The notes under the pieces: generated by a model
Told to the model about the DNA's origin: nothing
Database searches by the model: none
The model's input: the letters and a program-made list of their open reading frames with translations, nothing else
Source: Actinomycetota bacterium
Lineage (GTDB): Bacteria; Actinomycetota; Actinomycetes; Streptosporangiales; Streptosporangiaceae
Length of the DNA: 6,009 bases
Assembly (NCBI GenBank): GCA_003161205.1
Contig: PMOU01000204.1
Span: 1,611 to 7,619 of the forward strand
Reading direction: 5' to 3'
Shown here: positions 5,204 through 6,009 of the stretch, piece by piece
Numbering within the stretch: the first letter of the stretch is position 1
How the letters are laid out: every line of letters begins with the position of its first letter
Translations under genes and position numbers: made by a program

Positions 5204-5229
5204 TATGCTGGTGACCGTCCGAAACGGTC
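5204..5229 (+). promoter_or_regulatory. Candidate promoter/operator region of the acyl-CoA dehydrogenase gene
   Basis: TATGCT (5204-5209) is a plausible -10 without a recognisable -35. Directly after it, GACCGT (5213-5218), five bases, ACGGTC (5224-5229) is a perfect 6+6 inverted repeat that would straddle the start of transcription, as repressor sites do. Upstream, GCAGGCT occurs twice, at 5180-5186 and 5191-5197, eleven bases apart. The inverted repeat could alternatively be a small leader hairpin. The whole region lies in the 106-base gap after mgsA, so this gene has its own signals. Confidence 0.4.
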
Positions 5230-5258
5230 GGGTGAAACCTAACCTTACCCATCTGCCC

Positions 5259-5265
5259 GGGGAGG
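5259..5265 (+). promoter_or_regulatory. Ribosome-binding site fixing the GTG start at 5270
   Basis: GGGGAGG lies four bases before GTG 5270. The family homology begins a few residues after this codon, and no other in-frame start has a comparable site. Confidence 0.75.
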
Positions 5266-5269
5266 CTTC

Positions 5270-6009
5270 GTGCCGCATTCCACCCTCAGTCCGGCTGATG
5301 CTGAGTCGCTCGGTGAGCCGGTGCGCCGCTTCATCGCGGAGCGTGTGATTCCGCTGGAGCAGGAGGCGTTTGCGGCTGGTGTGGATGACAAGCTGCGGGT
5401 CCAGCTGCAGGGGCTGGCCCAGGACGCGGGTGTGCTGGCTCCGCAGGCCCCGGCGGAGTACGGGGGTGGCGGAGCTGACTTCCTGACCAGCGCGGTGCTG
5501 CTGGAAGAAGCCGGCTACAGCCCGCTGGGGCCGCTGGCGCTGAACTGCGCCGCGCCCGATGAGGGCAACATGCACCTGCTGGCGGTGGTCGGCACCGCGG
5601 AGCAGAAGGAGCGGTACCTGCGGCCGCTGGTGGCGGGTGAGGTGCGGTCGTGTTTCGCGATGACCGAGCCGGCGCCGGGCGCGGGGTCGGACCCGGCCGC
5701 GCTGGCGTCGACGGCGCGGAAGGTCGCGGGCGGCTGGCTGCTGGATGGTGACAAGCATTTCATCACCGGCGCGGACGGTGCCGGGTTCGCGATCGTGATG
5801 GCCAGGTCCGGCGGGCCGGGGGCGCCCGAGGGCGCGAGCATGTTCCTGGTCGATGCGGATAATCCGGGCTGGCAGGTCGGGGACCGGATGCGGACCATCG
5901 ATGCGGGGACGGTCGGCGGGCATTGCCAGGTGCGGCTGCGGGAGGCGTTCGTGGCCGATGAGGCGGTGCTGGGGGAGCCGGGGCGGGGGTTCGCTCATGC
6001 GCAGGTCCG
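5270..6009 (+). CDS. Acyl-CoA dehydrogenase family protein, 3'-truncated by window edge
   Basis: This FAD enzyme oxidises an acyl-CoA at the alpha-beta bond, passing electrons to ETF; the acyl chain cannot be deduced. The 246 visible residues show the helical N-terminal domain (VRRFIAERVIPLEQEAF; LAQDAGVLAPQAPAEYGGGGADF), then the middle beta domain with CFAMTEPAPGAGSDPAAL at about 128-145, the FAD/substrate-binding signature, here in the longer AP-G-AGSDP form common in actinobacteria. The LDGDKHFITGA segment follows at about 158-168, then MFLVDADNPGW. The visible part ends in the EPGRGFAHAQV stretch leading into the C-terminal helical domain; the catalytic glutamate is beyond the window. 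The start codon is GTG with a strong RBS. The frame stays open to the last base. Codons are richer in GGT, GTG and CGG than in mgsA, suggesting a different transcription unit or history. Confidence 0.93.
   Translation, partial: MPHSTLSPADAESLGEPVRRFIAERVIPLEQEAFAAGVDDKLRVQLQGLAQDAGVLAPQAPAEYGGGGADFLTSAVLLEEAGYSPLGPLALNCAAPDEGNMHLLAVVGTAEQKERYLRPLVAGEVRSCFAMTEPAPGAGSDPAALASTARKVAGGWLLDGDKHFITGADGAGFAIVMARSGGPGAPEGASMFLVDADNPGWQVGDRMRTIDAGTVGGHCQVRLREAFVADEAVLGEPGRGFAHAQV

Noticed and set aside
5177..5998. Minus-strand 273-codon frame opposite the acyl-CoA dehydrogenase
   Set aside because: Arg/Pro/His-rich with no recognisable domain; the plus strand carries an unambiguous acyl-CoA dehydrogenase with an RBS.
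1..6009. CRISPR array, tRNA, rRNA, riboswitch or phage/defence genes
   Set aside because: No regularly spaced repeats, cloverleaf-like segments, conserved RNA motifs or defence/phage protein motifs were found on either strand.

Overview
The window is high-GC DNA (roughly 70% by eye) with strong G/C at third codon positions, compact gene packing and several TetR-type regulators. This suggests an actinobacterium, probably a soil or filamentous lineage; I cannot name a genus. It looks like accessory metabolic and stress chromosome. I see no rRNA, tRNA, CRISPR array, transposase or origin.

Layout. Positions 1-1128 (+) hold an MFS transporter whose first membrane helix lies before the window. From 1125 to 1785 there are two broken genes joined head to head: the last ~80 residues of a TetR-family regulator (-) and the last ~140 residues of a zeta-crystallin/QOR-type quinone oxidoreductase (+). 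The 5' halves of both, and the promoter region expected between them, are absent. At 1810-1871 lie a hairpin, a -10-like hexamer and a clear TetR-type operator (TAGACC-N4-GGTCTA) directly abutting the RBS of an intact TetR regulator (1882-2583, +). Right behind it, out of frame and with no start, is a ~46-residue C-terminal remnant, probably of a short-chain dehydrogenase (2583-2720). On the minus strand, a protein with two YbjQ/UPF0145-like halves (4514-3609) is followed after 19 bases by an NmrA/QorB-like NAD(P)-binding protein (3589-2726), a likely two-gene operon. A 172-base divergent intergenic region full of small palindromes separates this pair from mgsA, methylglyoxal synthase (4687-5163, +), which has all the expected active-site residues. 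The window ends inside an acyl-CoA dehydrogenase (5270 to beyond 6009, +) with its own RBS and a leader inverted repeat.

How the parts fit. Three gene tails without heads (TetR, QOR, SDR) in under 1.6 kb mark a region that has lost TetR-oxidoreductase modules by deletion, while one TetR gene with its operator survives. That regulator has one cysteine, in the position and local motif of the electrophile-sensing cysteine of E. coli NemR, and its operator has the form I recall for the NemR box. Methylglyoxal, the product of the nearby mgsA, is a known NemR inducer in E. coli, and the neighbourhood is rich in quinone/carbonyl oxidoreductase genes. A local electrophile-response theme is therefore plausible, but it is inference. 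No clearly new multi-gene system is evident.
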